64,000 bases of DNA. It comes from Macrotis lagotis (taxonomy: Eukaryota; Chordata; Mammalia; Peramelemorphia; Peramelidae). The stretch is taken from NCBI RefSeq assembly GCF_037893015.1, contig NC_133659.1:18741246-18805245 (forward strand), read 5' to 3'. Positions 63,623 through 64,000 of the stretch are shown piece by piece (the first letter of the stretch is position 1; every line of letters begins with the position of its first letter). Under the pieces are notes generated by a model. That model saw only the letters and a program-made list of their open reading frames with translations. It searched no databases and was not told where the DNA came from. Both the position numbers and the translations under genes were made by a program.

Positions 63623-64000
63623 CTAAAGAATTCAAAAGATGTGCTTTATAAGAGGTCCTTAAGCACTCACATGTACACATAATTTCAATAAGGGGCTCTG
63701 GCTAATTCATTCAGAAAAGGTTACATCCTAGCCTCCTAGAGTTCTAGGGAGGCCCCCACTTACTTGCCCCCAATGTCCTAAGCCTGGGGTTATGCTATGG
63801 AAAGAGGAATATTCAATAAGCATAGACTAAGAGGACTGCAGGTACACAGGTGATGCTGAACAACGCTCTCTCTTGAGAAATGCCAGGTATGGAGAACAGG
63901 TACAGGACTTCCTTTTATGGGTTCATGTCAAGTCCCCGGCTCTGCACAGGAACCTACCTGAGGATGGCTAGCACAGCAGACCTGTACAATTTAAGGTCTC

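Noticed and set aside
63960-64000. Possible further HOOK1 exon at the right edge
   Set aside because: A CTCAG/GTAGG donor-like site is present on the - strand, but the translation has a stop and does not resemble the HOOK1 coiled coil that should precede the 63622 exon.

Overview
The window looks like nuclear DNA from a marsupial, probably an Australian one such as a dasyurid. It holds large intron-split vertebrate genes, mammal-wide L2 and MIR debris, and many copies of a tRNA-derived SINE that starts with a GGGGCRGCTAGGTGG-type head, together with marsupial-type L1, half-L1 and RTE-like elements. The species call rests on remembered repeat signatures and is an inference.

Two protein-coding genes face each other tail to tail. 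On the + strand, from a TATA box at 217 to the stop at 34202, is a complete nine-exon cytochrome P450 of the CYP2J subfamily. Its exon lengths are 210, 163, 150, 161, 177, 136, 188, 139 and 182 bases, and the coding exons join in frame to a 501-residue protein. The WxxxR, AGTETT, ExxR and FSIGKRACLG motifs are all intact. On the - strand, from the right edge down to about 45.5 kb, lie the last five coding exons and the long 3' UTR of HOOK1, a coiled-coil dynein-cargo adaptor. CYP2J and HOOK1 are also convergent neighbours in human, so the locus is syntenic.

Layout: 1-373 promoter and 5' UTR with an overlapping upstream ORF; 374-34202 CYP2J with repeat-filled introns; 34203 to about 34.8 kb its 3' UTR; about 34.8-45.5 kb intergenic DNA full of L1, L2, MIR and SINE copies; about 45.5-49.4 kb HOOK1 3' UTR, almost free of interspersed repeats; 49383-63622 HOOK1 coding exons; 63.6-64 kb the next HOOK1 intron. 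Most of the remaining DNA is retroposon: ORF1-only L1-like elements at 1.3-4.4, 11.8-13.3, 29.2-31.3 and 58.9-60.0 kb, L1 3' ends, one RTE-like LINE at 8.5-10.6 kb, and about fifteen tRNA-SINEs, several with clear target-site duplications.

The two genes have no evident functional link: one is an ER membrane monooxygenase of fatty-acid or xenobiotic metabolism and the other is a microtubule-transport adaptor. I found no undescribed biological system. The points most worth a second look are the uORF over the CYP2J start, the divergent residues encoded by exon 2, the RTE-LINE and composite-SINE tail match, and an unidentified protein-like block in the last HOOK1 intron.
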